Source of the DNA: Candidatus Onthocola gallistercoris
GTDB lineage: Bacteria; Bacillota; Clostridia; Lachnospirales; Lachnospiraceae
NCBI GenBank assembly: GCA_018715345.1
Contig: DVLT01000040.1
Location: 1-41,353, forward strand
Reading direction: 5' to 3'
Length of the DNA stretch: 41,353 nt
In this document: in pieces, positions 1 to 8,769 of the stretch
Layout of the letters: the number at the start of each line of letters is the position of its first letter
How positions within the stretch are numbered: position 1 is the first letter of the stretch
The notes under the pieces: model-generated
Told to the model about the DNA's origin: nothing
The model's input: only the letters and a program-made list of their open reading frames with translations
Databases searched by the model: none
Made by a program: the position numbers and the translations under genes

Positions 1-609
1 CGATGAATACGATACATGGTGCTTTTTCCTTAGCCTGTTTGAACAGATCCCTGACTTTTGCTGCGCCCATGCCGACGAACATTTCCACAAATTCTGAACC
101 GGACATGGAGAAAAACGGATACCTTCCGATGACTTCACATATACCTTGGCACTGCTCTTACCCATTCCAAAAGCCATGGAGTTGGCGCCTCCGGCCCGTT
201 TCATCAGCTTTCTGGACATATACTCGCCGATTCCTATGAATATGGCGATCGGCAAAACCCAACTGATCAGGAAACTGAGTATGGGTGACATCTGTTCCAC
301 GATCTGTCCGGAAAAGCTGGCGCCCGATTCATACAGCCTCTTGGTCAGATCCGCATCCTCCACCATACCGGTCTTATAGATCGTCCGATTGTCCTTGTCG
401 GTAAATACGATCTGATTTTCATCTTCCTGTATTTCCACCTGACCGATATTGCCTTCTTCGGTCATGGTCATAAACGTACCATAATCCACTTCCTGGATCT
501 GCTGCTCCAATAGCCAGGGTGTGAGCAGCAAATTGACCAGAAGCAAGATCAACATGGCGATCACATAATAGTAAATCAATGGTTTTTTTGGCCTTTTTAC
601 TTCATTCAT
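1..609 (-). pseudogene. ftsH: FtsH ATP-dependent zinc metalloprotease, 5' part, with an internal frameshifting deletion
   Basis: Reading left from the ATG at 609 (AGGAGG 8 nt upstream) gives a typical FtsH N-terminus: a transmembrane helix at about residues 11-28, an extracytoplasmic stretch, a second transmembrane helix, then [13 protein letters not shown], the lead-in to the AAA module. Normally about 62 residues follow, including the Walker A P-loop. Here the sequence jumps at 110-118 straight to [17 protein letters not shown] and [18 protein letters not shown] in a different frame. The two frames meet in the 9-nt string GAAAAACGG, which would be shared by both deletion ends. The product would lack the P-loop and be frame-shifted. 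The gene continues beyond the left edge. FtsH normally degrades misassembled membrane proteins. This is either a true pseudogene or an assembly join; identity as FtsH is certain. Confidence 0.85.
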
Positions 610-629
610 GTCTTTGTCCTCCTATTTTT

Positions 630-1067
630 CTATCGTTCATCGTTTTCTTCTTGTTCCATCTGAAGTTCCGCAGCTTCCAATACCGCTTCCAATGCGCCGC
701 GTATGGAGCACACGGCAAAGTCAATGGTATATTCCGCATAAAGCGCCGCTGCCTCAGCTTCCTCTTCTCCGGCCCGGCTGCTTTCCGAATGAAAATACTC
801 CGGCAGTTTTTCACTGAGGGCTTCCATCTGCCTATTGTGATCATATTGGACTTTTGCCAGTTCCCTGACGGCCGGAGAACGGCTCTTACAGATATCCTGC
901 CGCAAATTCCAGCTATAGCTTCGGTACTCTTCTTCCAGCCGCTCCCGTGTTTTCCGGATCATATCCAGGTTGTCATCCCTAAACGCGCCAAGCTGATCCA
1001 GCAACCGGCGGTACTCCTTTTCCAGTTCATATAATTTTGCCGAAAAATCACTTTGCTTTAACCGCAT
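630..1067 (-). CDS. Small charged helical protein, function unknown
   Basis: A 145-residue cytoplasmic protein with no signal peptide or membrane helix. I chose the ATG at 1067 (MRLKQSDF) because AAAGGAGA sits 6-7 nt upstream; the reading frame stays open to 1229, but that extension has no good ribosome site and runs through a terminator. Residues 5-85 are strongly helical and charged (ELEKEYRRLLDQLG, ETRERLEEEYRS), consistent with a coiled coil. The C-terminal third is Ala/Glu rich. It ends 20 nt before ftsH and probably shares its transcript. I do not recognise a family; the position suggests a partner or neighbour of FtsH, but that is inference only. Confidence 0.7.
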   Translation of the reverse strand: MRLKQSDFSAKLYELEKEYRRLLDQLGAFRDDNLDMIRKTRERLEEEYRSYSWNLRQDICKSRSPAVRELAKVQYDHNRQMEALSEKLPEYFHSESSRAGEEEAEAAALYAEYTIDFAVCSIRGALEAVLEAAELQMEQEENDER

Positions 1068-1146
1068 GACCGCTCTCCTTTCTATTATTGAGTCTATCAG
1101 CCTGTCCGTTCTGATGCCACTGGCAGTTTTTTCCGTCTGTATAGAC

Positions 1147-1181
1147 AAAAAAAGGAAAATGTCAGTTTTTAGACACTTTCC
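1147..1181 (-). terminator. Intrinsic terminator after the TetR-type gene
   Basis: On the minus strand GGAAAGTGTC and GACATTTTCC form a 10-bp stem with one G-U pair and an 8-nt loop, followed directly by seven T. It lies about 50 nt after the regulator stop codon and insulates it from the 145-residue gene downstream. Confidence 0.85.
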
Positions 1182-1228
1182 TTTCTTATTCACCCTGCCG
1201 TCCATCCCACGGGTCAGACGGATCCTCA

Positions 1229-1762
1229 CTATTTTTGCAATTCTCCTAACAACAACCTGCCAAGCCGTTTTGTCAAACCTGGGGCGTCCGGTATCTCTTT
1301 GCTGCAGCTGTATTTAAACAGCATGCCCGTCAAGCCATAGGACCAAAAATCCAGCAAAAATTCTTTATCCGCATAACTTACCACCAGATCGGGACGTCTC
1401 TGATCGGCCATCTTTTCCAGATATTCCCGGAGAGTTTTGACAAACATGGCCTCCAGCTCCACCCGTCTTGAAGATGCCAAAAGCTTTCGGATAAGATCTT
1501 TGTTTTCTTCTGTTTCCCGGATAAAGATCTCCATAGCCTCCTGCGGCGATCCGGATTTCAGGCTTCGCTGCAGCATCCGTTCCATACTTTGGGACAAAAT
1601 CCACTCCAGAACATCCATGATATCCCGGAAATGATAATAAAATGTCTGCCGGGATATGTCGCAAGCCTCGATCAATGCTTTTACCGTTATCTTGTCAATA
1701 CTTCTTTCCCTCATCATGACAAGCATCTGCTGTGCAATGATACGCTTCATGTTTGTTGGCAT
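1229..1762 (-). CDS. TetR/AcrR-family transcriptional regulator
   Basis: A 177-residue protein with the TetR N-terminal helix-turn-helix: IDKITVKALIEACDISRQTFYYHF at about residues 21-45 matches the family pattern (VKxIxxxxxxSRxTFYYHFxxK). The C-terminal helical domain (50-177) is the ligand and dimer part; DFWSYGLTGMLFKY at about 141-154 resembles the C-terminal domain of the DhaS/YxbF-like branch. Start at 1762 is supported by AGGAGA 7 nt upstream. It is a single gene with its own terminator, divergent from the response-regulator gene, so it could control itself or the neighbouring two-component operon. The ligand cannot be predicted. Confidence 0.88.
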   Translation of the reverse strand: MPTNMKRIIAQQMLVMMRERSIDKITVKALIEACDISRQTFYYHFRDIMDVLEWILSQSMERMLQRSLKSGSPQEAMEIFIRETEENKDLIRKLLASSRRVELEAMFVKTLREYLEKMADQRRPDLVVSYADKEFLLDFWSYGLTGMLFKYSCSKEIPDAPGLTKRLGRLLLGELQK

Positions 1763-2112
1763 CCTGATTCTCCTATTCCGTCACAACAGTCTGTCCGCCC
1801 CAAAGATACGGACCCTCCTGGAGCATTGCGTTCTCCGATACGGAATATTCTATCACATTTTTGTTCCAAAGGCCATACAGTTTCTAAAGCGTGCCTCCCA
1901 TTTGACAATCCAATGATAACAGCCCCTTTCAGAGGCATTTTATAAACCCAACTCCAACTGAACTTAAAATACTGTGTGAACATTTATTGAATCCTTATTC
2001 TCCCAATGTCCTTCAAATTCCATAATGACTTTCTTCCTTTGCCATGTTAAAATAAAATCGCCGGCATATTTCCGGCAGTATCCGCTTTATATATAGTAGA
2101 TGGAGGCCTGTC
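1763..2112. other. Divergent intergenic region with a GCCGG dyad
   Basis: These 350 nt separate the TetR-type gene (minus) from the response regulator (plus). No ORF in it has a convincing ribosome site. At 2060-2076 GCCGG and CCGGC flank a 7-nt AT-rich centre; it lies about 37-53 nt upstream of the response-regulator start codon and could be an operator for either regulator. The response-regulator ribosome site is TGGAGG at 2100-2105. I could not assign a -35/-10 pair with confidence. Confidence 0.4.
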
Positions 2113-2787
2113 ATGCGTTTACTTCTTATCGAAGATGAAAAATCTCTCTCCAGAGCTTTGACAGCAATTCTGGAAAAAAATAACTATTCTGTGGATGCGG
2201 TTTTTGATGGGGAAGAGGCACTTTCTTATCTGAACGTCGGAACCTATGATGGCATTATCCTGGATATCATGATCCCCAAACTGGACGGTATTTCTGTGTT
2301 GAAAGCATTGCGCGCCCGGGGCATCACAACGCCGGTGCTTATCCTGACCGCCAAATCAGACATCGATGACAAGGTGCGGGGATTGGATAGCGGAGCCAAT
2401 GACTATCTGACAAAACCCTTTGCCCCGCCGGAACTTCTGGCCAGGCTCAGGGCTATGACCCGCAGTCAGTCGGCTCAGCCGGATTCTTGTCTGTGTGTGG
2501 GCAATCTGACTCTCAACTGTGCATCTTTTGAGTTATCCACTCCCGCCGGCAGTTTCCACTTGGCCAACAAAGAATTTCAGATGATGGAATTGCTCATGCG
2601 CCATCCCAAAAATATCATCTCTCCCACCCGCTTTCTGGAACAGATCTGGGGATATGACAGCGATGCGGAGATCAATGTGGTATGGGTTTATATTTCTTAT
2701 CTGCGTAAAAAGCTTGCCGCCCTCCATACCGATGTCCATATCAAATCCACTCGGAATGTGGGGTATTCATTGGAGGAGATCAAATGA
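2113..2787 (+). CDS. OmpR/PhoB-type response regulator
   Basis: A 224-residue DNA-binding response regulator. The receiver domain (1-115) has the acidic pocket E7-D8-E9, the phosphoacceptor D51 in IILDIMIPKLDG, T79 and the conserved K101 (YLTKPF). The C-terminal winged helix (about 125-222) ends with the family pattern VWVYISYLRKKL and STRNVGYSLE. It overlaps the following sensor kinase by 4 nt (ATGA), so the two are translationally coupled and form one two-component system. The target genes are not evident. Confidence 0.95.
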   Translation: MRLLLIEDEKSLSRALTAILEKNNYSVDAVFDGEEALSYLNVGTYDGIILDIMIPKLDGISVLKALRARGITTPVLILTAKSDIDDKVRGLDSGANDYLTKPFAPPELLARLRAMTRSQSAQPDSCLCVGNLTLNCASFELSTPAGSFHLANKEFQMMELLMRHPKNIISPTRFLEQIWGYDSDAEINVVWVYISYLRKKLAALHTDVHIKSTRNVGYSLEEIK

Positions 2788-4022
2788 TCAAAAAACTGCG
2801 TGTCAAATTGATCGCTGTATCCATGCTGTCCCTTCTGGTCGTACTGCTTCTGATCATGACCGGGGTCAATATACTGAATTACCACAGAGTTGTCACAAAA
2901 GCAGATAGTATTCTCCATGTTTTAAAAAATAATCAGGGCACTTTCCCAAAAAAGAATATGGGAAAAGCCCATTCTCCAACCGGAACAGACAAAAACATGT
3001 CACCGGAACTGCCTTATAAATCCCGCTACTTTTCAGTCCTCCTGACAGAAGAAGGAGACGTGATCCTTACGGATACGGAAAAAGTGGCCGCCATCGATGA
3101 TGATGAAGCCGTGGAAGCGGCAAAAGACGTCCTTAACCGCAAATCCAAATATGGATTTTATAACGATTACCGCTATGTCCGCTGCAATGAAAACGGAAAT
3201 ATCCGCATCATTTTCCTGGACTGGTCGGAATACCTCTCATCATTCCGCACCGTTCTCATCGCCAGCTACGGCACCGCTGCCCTGGGATTTCTGGCTGTAT
3301 TCGTACTGATCCTGATCTTCTCCGGCCGGATCGTCAAGCCGATCTCTGAAAGCTACGAAAAACAAAAGCGCTTTATCAGCGACGCCGGCCATGAGATCAA
3401 AACGCCCATTACCATCATACGGGCGGACACGGAAGTTCTGGCCATGGATATGGAAAAAAACGAGTGGCTGGAAGATATCCAGCTTCAGACGGAACGTCTG
3501 GCCCTTTTGACAGATGATCTGCTCTATCTGTCCCGGATGGAAGAAGGGCGCCATCCATTGCAGATGATCGAATTTCCCCTGTCGGATCTGGTGACCGATA
3601 TCCTGTTTTCTTTCCAGTCGGCGGCAAAGTTGCAGCACAAAACCATACACTGCGATATCCAGCCCATGCTTGCTTTGAAAGGCGATACAAAGACGCTTTC
3701 CCAGCTGGTTTCCATCCTTATGGAAAACGCTTTGAAATATTCTCCGGAATACAGCGAGATACGCATTTCCCTAAAAAAACAAGGGCGGACGGTCAACTTC
3801 TCTGTGGAAAACACGGCAAATTATGACCTTCCCGAGGAATTGGATCAGCTGTTTGACCGTTTTTATCAGGCGGACCAGTCCCGCAGTTCCCAGACAGGCG
3901 GTTACGGCCTGGGACTTTCCATCGCAAAAGCCATCACGGATGCCCATAAAGGCAAGATCACTGCTTTGCGAAAAGACGCCAGACATTTGACCATCGTGGT
4001 CACCCTGCCCGCCAATCTTTAA
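2784..4022 (+). CDS. Membrane sensor histidine kinase, partner of the preceding response regulator
   Basis: A 412-residue kinase. The first membrane helix is at about 11-31, then a short extracytoplasmic sensor region (about 32-153), the second helix at about 154-179, and a HisKA dimerisation domain with the phosphorylated histidine H203 in ISDAGHEIKTPIT. The ATPase domain carries the N box (MENALKYSP) and the G box (GYGLGLSIAKAI). There is no clear HAMP domain; the helix runs almost directly into HisKA. It probably autophosphorylates at H203 and passes the phosphate to D51 of the upstream partner. The signal is unknown. It converges on the large operon with only 44 nt between the stop codons and no clear terminator there. 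Confidence 0.93.
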   Translation: MIKKLRVKLIAVSMLSLLVVLLLIMTGVNILNYHRVVTKADSILHVLKNNQGTFPKKNMGKAHSPTGTDKNMSPELPYKSRYFSVLLTEEGDVILTDTEKVAAIDDDEAVEAAKDVLNRKSKYGFYNDYRYVRCNENGNIRIIFLDWSEYLSSFRTVLIASYGTAALGFLAVFVLILIFSGRIVKPISESYEKQKRFISDAGHEIKTPITIIRADTEVLAMDMEKNEWLEDIQLQTERLALLTDDLLYLSRMEEGRHPLQMIEFPLSDLVTDILFSFQSAAKLQHKTIHCDIQPMLALKGDTKTLSQLVSILMENALKYSPEYSEIRISLKKQGRTVNFSVENTANYDLPEELDQLFDRFYQADQSRSSQTGGYGLGLSIAKAITDAHKGKITALRKDARHLTIVVTLPANL

Positions 4023-4066
4023 ATATCTTTACAGTTTTCAACCGTCGGACTTCCGATCCCGACCGG

Positions 4067-6409
4067 TCAGAGCAGGATGAAACGGTTCCCATCGGAATAC
4101 AGTTTATCCAGACAGCTTTTGGCCTGTCCCAATAGGATCGGATTGTCCGTCTGGCAAGCCCGATGGCCGTATGTCATGGCTTTTTGCCGCAGATCTTCCC
4201 GCCTTTGCCCTCTTTCTTTTTCTTTATCATACCGTTTTTCATATAATTTCATCAATATGAGATCCGATTGTCTGTCTCCTGTTTCAGACGCCCTCTCCAG
4301 CCATGAAATGCCTGCCGCCTCTCCCTTTTGATCCGGCAGCTTTAGGAGCATCCTGCCCAGTTCTCTGACCGCATTCACATCGCCTTTGCCTCCTCCCTTC
4401 ATGTACCAGCAGCAAGCCTTTTCAAAGTACAGTAAACGGCGTATCCTGTCCTTTTCTCTGCAGAAATCCTCATATGCATATCGGGCGATCCCCGCCGCCG
4501 CAAAAATGCATCCCCCTTCAAAAGCTTTCTCAAACTGCTTTCTTGCCAATTCCTGCCGTCCATCCAGGGCATTTTCACAAGCAATATGATAAAGGGCCTC
4601 TTCATTGCCATCCTTTGCCCAGGACCGGACTTGCGGTCCATTCTCATATTCCAGTTCTTTTGCCTTTTCAAGATTTTTTTCTGTCCCCACGCCAAAACGA
4701 TAGGCCCTGGACAGCCAAACGCCCGCCAGAGGACAGCCCCCTGCAAGTCCCGCCTCAAAATGCCGGACAGCCTTTGCGCCATATGAAGCGCAGACCGTCT
4801 TTTGCCGCCAGTACAACAACCCTGTCATAAACTGGCGATACGGGTCAAATCCGTCACCCTTTGGACTTATCCGCTCAAGCGCCCGCTTAAAGTCCGTATG
4901 ACGGGAAATATCCAGGCCATGGCAAAACTGGATATCTTCCAGCAGACGGACTGCCCCGGAATGATATTTCCCGTTGGATGCCTGGCCATGCGGCCGCTGG
5001 TTTGGCGCCATATAACGTCTGTACAGCTTTTCATCCAGATAATAGCCCCAATTTCGGATCTGGTCTTTTCCATAAGCGCTTCCCAGATCTGCAGCTTTCT
5101 TGTACCATCGCAACGCCATTTCCAGATCTCCCGCCATGGATTCATATCCGATACGGTAAAGATCTCCGATCCGTTCACATGCCTCCCCGGATCCGGCTTT
5201 CGCACCCTTTTTCAGCAAAATCATCGCTTTATCCAAGTCTTTTTTTGTTTTTGCCCGTTCCAGATGACAACTTCCCAGAAGGGCTGCCGCATCGGCATTG
5301 CCGGCCGCTTCCGTTTCCTCACACCACCGGACGGCCTGTTCATACCTTTTTCCCCAAACATCCGGCTCCAGCCGCTCTTCTCTATCCGTTATTTCAAGGA
5401 ACCGCAGTCGGGAATAAGCATGGCCGCCTTTGGCTGCCTGCCCAAACCAGACGGCTGCCTGTTCCCAGTCAGCGTTCTTTCCATAATCTCCGGCAAAAAA
5501 CCGTCCCAATTCACACATGGCATCCTGTGCTTTTGGACTGCTGCTTGCGGCAATCTCTCCCAGCATACGCAGTCCTTCCGCCGGACCTTTCCTGCCGCCG
5601 ATCCCCGCCAGAAGTTTTCTGGCCTGATCCAGTTCCTGTCCATACCTGCCCACCCCCGATCCATTTCGGAAGCTCTCCGCGATTTCCATCATATAGCGGT
5701 TGGCCGTATCCTGCCGTCCGGCCTTTTTGGCCGACCGGGACAGCCAATACACTGCCTTTTGGACAGGATCCACACCATCTGCTCCTTTTATCCTTCCGGT
5801 CAGGTACATATGCCCCAGGGCAAAACACCCCTGTTTGGTATCATTGCAGACCAATATATGCCGGTATCCATCATACATCGCATAAGGGGTGTTCGTCTTT
5901 TCCAGTACGGGTATGACTTGCTCGTATCCATTTTCCGCTGCCCGCTTTCCCCAGGCCAGATACTGCTCCGTCCTGACCTGATACTGGGATCGGGGCTGAT
6001 GAAGCCATGATCCATGGAGCGCCAACTGGGCCACAGCTTCCGCATCCCCATCTTTAGCGCCCTTTATCCACCATCTCAACGCTTCTTCCCTATCCCTATC
6101 CACACCTGCGCCTTGCCAAAAGCAATCTGCCAGCCTGCAGGCCGCCCGACCATACCCGGCCCTGGCCGCCCGCGTCCAACATCCGATCGCCTGTCCGATA
6201 TCCATGGGAGTACCGATACCGAAATAATATCGGCACCCTTTGTCATAATCCTCAAAGCCCTCTGTATGGATAACCGGATATTTTTCCAGGATGGCGGCCG
6301 TCAGGCGGGTTACGGATAAGTACTTACCACCCTTCTGGCCGATGTCAAATCCACAGTTTTTACAGATATCCTTTTCGTTTTCTTCCCGACATACCGGACA
6401 TATCCACAT
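4067..6409 (-). CDS. Zinc ribbon plus Sel1-repeat protein, last gene of the ten-gene operon
   Basis: A 780-residue soluble protein. I start it at the ATG at 6409, which has AAAGGGTGG about 5 nt upstream; a GTG at 6418 is the alternative. It opens with a zinc ribbon (C4-x2-C7 and C16-x2-C19). Most of the rest is a run of Sel1-like helical repeats, with recognisable units such as YGRAACRLADCFWQGAGV, AAALLGSCHLERA and GEACERIGDLYRIGY. Sel1/TPR repeats are protein-interaction solenoids. It follows the degenerate AAA gene by 15 nt. In this operon it could be a scaffold or adaptor. The same N-terminal CxxC-CxxC theme occurs in the 176-residue protein encoded at 15689-16219. Confidence 0.85.
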   Translation of the reverse strand: MWICPVCREENEKDICKNCGFDIGQKGGKYLSVTRLTAAILEKYPVIHTEGFEDYDKGCRYYFGIGTPMDIGQAIGCWTRAARAGYGRAACRLADCFWQGAGVDRDREEALRWWIKGAKDGDAEAVAQLALHGSWLHQPRSQYQVRTEQYLAWGKRAAENGYEQVIPVLEKTNTPYAMYDGYRHILVCNDTKQGCFALGHMYLTGRIKGADGVDPVQKAVYWLSRSAKKAGRQDTANRYMMEIAESFRNGSGVGRYGQELDQARKLLAGIGGRKGPAEGLRMLGEIAASSSPKAQDAMCELGRFFAGDYGKNADWEQAAVWFGQAAKGGHAYSRLRFLEITDREERLEPDVWGKRYEQAVRWCEETEAAGNADAAALLGSCHLERAKTKKDLDKAMILLKKGAKAGSGEACERIGDLYRIGYESMAGDLEMALRWYKKAADLGSAYGKDQIRNWGYYLDEKLYRRYMAPNQRPHGQASNGKYHSGAVRLLEDIQFCHGLDISRHTDFKRALERISPKGDGFDPYRQFMTGLLYWRQKTVCASYGAKAVRHFEAGLAGGCPLAGVWLSRAYRFGVGTEKNLEKAKELEYENGPQVRSWAKDGNEEALYHIACENALDGRQELARKQFEKAFEGGCIFAAAGIARYAYEDFCREKDRIRRLLYFEKACCWYMKGGGKGDVNAVRELGRMLLKLPDQKGEAAGISWLERASETGDRQSDLILMKLYEKRYDKEKERGQRREDLRQKAMTYGHRACQTDNPILLGQAKSCLDKLYSDGNRFILL

Positions 6410-6433
6410 ACATTCCACCCTTTCTGATCTCTG

Positions 6434-7465
6434 TCACACGATTTCTTTTAATTGATCCAGCGCCTCGATGATCTCGATCAGATTTTTTTCTTCCTTTCCC
6501 CGGATTCTTTTTCCCTCTGCGTCCTTCGCATCTTCGGGATACCGGGCGCCGCCGGAGGCGGACATATACACCGTCCCATCCTCTTTTTTCCCAACCTCAT
6601 TTCCATAACCGCAGACTTTCTGGTCCTCATCCCATTTTGCTCCGCCACCATCGCTTGCTGCCTGTTGAAGGAGGGTTTCTGCCATGGACGGGCTGATGAC
6701 AATATCTCCTTTTTCCATTGCCTGCCGTATGGCTTTTTCCCGGAACTCATACCGGATCGCTGTTTCCTGCTTTAATGCCAGTCGGAAACAGTTGATCAAT
6801 TTCATCAATCGGCCATAGGTCAGACCTTCCGTATGTTCGGTCAGGTATTCCAGAGAGACGGGACTTGTTTCGGACAAAAACGGTGATAAAAATGTTTGCA
6901 AAAACCGCCGCCGGTCTTTTCTCCCCGGAGGCCTGACCGGTCCGTCCAGCATGCTTTTTGCCAGTTCCGGGCACACCATCCGCCGGTCATTGGCTGTGGC
7001 CGTCAAGATAAATGGCCATTCCCTGTTTTCAATATCTGTAAAGATCTGCTCCATGATCCGACAGGCCGAAGGGCTTTCTGTCAGATATTCCACATGTTCC
7101 AAAAAAAGGCAGATCTTTTTCCCCTGCTCCAACTGATCTTTCAACGCACTGCCAAAGCTTTTTACATTTTCACACGCCTGATCGCTGTCATTTCCTGCCA
7201 TTAAAAGAGCCGGGATCCGTATATACACATAGCCTGCCAAAGCCAGTTCACCTGCCAAAGCCTCGCACAAGGTGGATTTCCCGCTGCCTGCAGCCCCCCA
7301 TAGTAAAAACATCTGACAGACAGACACATGGAAAAGGGGGTCCAGCTCTCCATCGGGGATGCAGCCTCCAAACAGTCTTTTCCATTCGTGAAAGCCGCAG
7401 ACTGCCGACAAACCATAGGCCGGTTCTTTTCTGAAATCTTCCATCCATTTTCCGGAATAGATCAT
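6434..7465 (-). CDS. AAA-type ATPase with an atypical Walker B, partner of the Vps4-like ATPase
   Basis: A 343-residue P-loop protein. Walker A is GAAGSGKS at 57-64. The Walker B strand ICLFLEHVE (118-126) has E-H where AAA+ proteins normally carry D-E, so hydrolysis may be weak. A sensor-1-like ILTATAND follows, then an all-helical lid containing LTYGRLMKLINCFRLAL. The C-terminal 80 residues are charged and low complexity. It overlaps the stop of the Vps4-like gene by 4 nt (ATGA), implying coupled synthesis and perhaps a mixed ring or a regulatory subunit. The lid resembles other AAA+ proteins, but I cannot name a closer family. Confidence 0.78.
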   Translation of the reverse strand: MIYSGKWMEDFRKEPAYGLSAVCGFHEWKRLFGGCIPDGELDPLFHVSVCQMFLLWGAAGSGKSTLCEALAGELALAGYVYIRIPALLMAGNDSDQACENVKSFGSALKDQLEQGKKICLFLEHVEYLTESPSACRIMEQIFTDIENREWPFILTATANDRRMVCPELAKSMLDGPVRPPGRKDRRRFLQTFLSPFLSETSPVSLEYLTEHTEGLTYGRLMKLINCFRLALKQETAIRYEFREKAIRQAMEKGDIVISPSMAETLLQQAASDGGGAKWDEDQKVCGYGNEVGKKEDGTVYMSASGGARYPEDAKDAEGKRIRGKEEKNLIEIIEALDQLKEIV

Positions 7466-8727
7466 CCCATCACCGCCTGCTCCATATGGAAATGCCGGAT
7501 CCAGTCATCGATCGCCGTCTCATCCTTTGGCGATGGCATACACTGTTTCATTGCCTTTTCAAATATGTTTCTGCCCAACTTGTAACGGCCGTCATCCAAT
7601 GCCTGGACCGCCTTGTCATCGTCCTTATAAATGGTCATCAGATCATCACTGATCGCTTCTTTTATGGCCGGCACCAACCGTTTGCATATGTCTCTGTAAT
7701 CATAGCCCTCTGTCTGTTCTGCCATCCATTCGCCGGTCAGATCGTCCTCCCGGACAACAATATCTGAAAATTCTTTTTCAAATACTTGTGCCCGGGCTTC
7801 CTTTGACGGCAGGGACACTTTCACCAGCCGGACCCGATTATGCATGGCCGTATCCAACTGATCCGGATAGTTGGTCGCGCCGATGAAGATCACCTGTGAA
7901 TCGGAATCCGCGATCTGGTTGTGTGCTGTCAAAAAAGCTGTGGTCAATGTGGCCGCATGCTGGGGAAGATTGGCCATGGAACGGTTTTTACATACGCCAT
8001 CCAGTTCATCGATAAAGACAACACAGGGGGCATTTTTCCTGGCCGTTTCAAATACCCGATCCACGATCTTCTCCGCCTCCCCCACATAGCGGCTCAATAT
8101 GTCGGAAGCCTGAAGGAAGATATATTTATAGCCCGCATCCATCAATTCATGGATAAAGGCTTCCGCCACATAGGTCTTACCGCACCCGGAAAGTCCCAGA
8201 AACAGGAAAGACTTCTGCTGAGGCTGCTTTAAGCGTCTGGCAATACCAGACCGGTCCATCCGTTTCAAGCTGCCCTTGAGTAATTCCTTTATATCTTCCA
8301 TGCCGGCCACATCATCGAAGGATTGAGCCGGCTGTTTCCGAAACCATCGGGCCGCCTCTTCTTCTGTCACATCCGGCTTTTCTGCATCCCCCGGCATATT
8401 TTCTGTTTTATCTGCTTCTGCTGCCGGTTTTTCTTTTTTGCTCTCGGGCCGGTTCTGCATCTTTTCCCATAATTCCGGATCGATGATCCGGACAATAGAA
8501 CGTATCCGCTGATTCAATTCCTGCAGCTTTCTTTGTTGGTATCTTCTTTCCTCGCCGCTGCTGATCTGTGCCATCTCATAGCGCAGTTCCGCCGCTTTCT
8601 GAAGATAAACACACTCTTCCCGGGAATGGCTGTAATCATTCATAGCAAACATATCGTCTGCTTTTTGCATGTAAGACATACATAATGTTTCTTTTGAACG
8701 CATTTTATCGAGATAACTTTTTTCCAT
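7462..8727 (-). CDS. Vps4/katanin-like (meiotic clade) AAA ATPase with an MIT-like N-terminal region
   Basis: A 421-residue protein. Residues 13-80 read as a three-helix MIT-like region (KADDMFAMNDYSHSREEC, then YLQKAAELRYEMAQ), followed by a charged linker (about 85-135). The AAA core starts with FDDVAGMEDIKELL (137-150) and has Walker A GLSGCGKT (178-185), pore loop RYVGEAEK (213-220), Walker B VVFIDELD (236-243), sensor 1 IGATN (282-286) and arginines at 298/300 for the finger. The C-terminus (FEKAMKQCMPSP, then DDWIRHF) matches the end helix of Vps4, katanin and spastin. These enzymes pull apart ESCRT-III or tubulin polymers. Ribosome site GGGAGGT; 42 nt after the helical protein encoded at 8770-9447. 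AAA assignment is certain; the Vps4-clade assignment is strong; the MIT call is by pattern only. Confidence 0.85.
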   Translation of the reverse strand: MEKSYLDKMRSKETLCMSYMQKADDMFAMNDYSHSREECVYLQKAAELRYEMAQISSGEERRYQQRKLQELNQRIRSIVRIIDPELWEKMQNRPESKKEKPAAEADKTENMPGDAEKPDVTEEEAARWFRKQPAQSFDDVAGMEDIKELLKGSLKRMDRSGIARRLKQPQQKSFLFLGLSGCGKTYVAEAFIHELMDAGYKYIFLQASDILSRYVGEAEKIVDRVFETARKNAPCVVFIDELDGVCKNRSMANLPQHAATLTTAFLTAHNQIADSDSQVIFIGATNYPDQLDTAMHNRVRLVKVSLPSKEARAQVFEKEFSDIVVREDDLTGEWMAEQTEGYDYRDICKRLVPAIKEAISDDLMTIYKDDDKAVQALDDGRYKLGRNIFEKAMKQCMPSPKDETAIDDWIRHFHMEQAVMG

Positions 8728-8769
8728 ATTCTGACCTCCCGCCTCTCTTTCCGTATCAGACCTGGTACA

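Noticed and set aside
4802-6010. 402-codon plus-strand ORF
   Set aside because: Antisense shadow of the Sel1-repeat gene; composition is Pro/Ser/His rich with no ribosome site or family motif.
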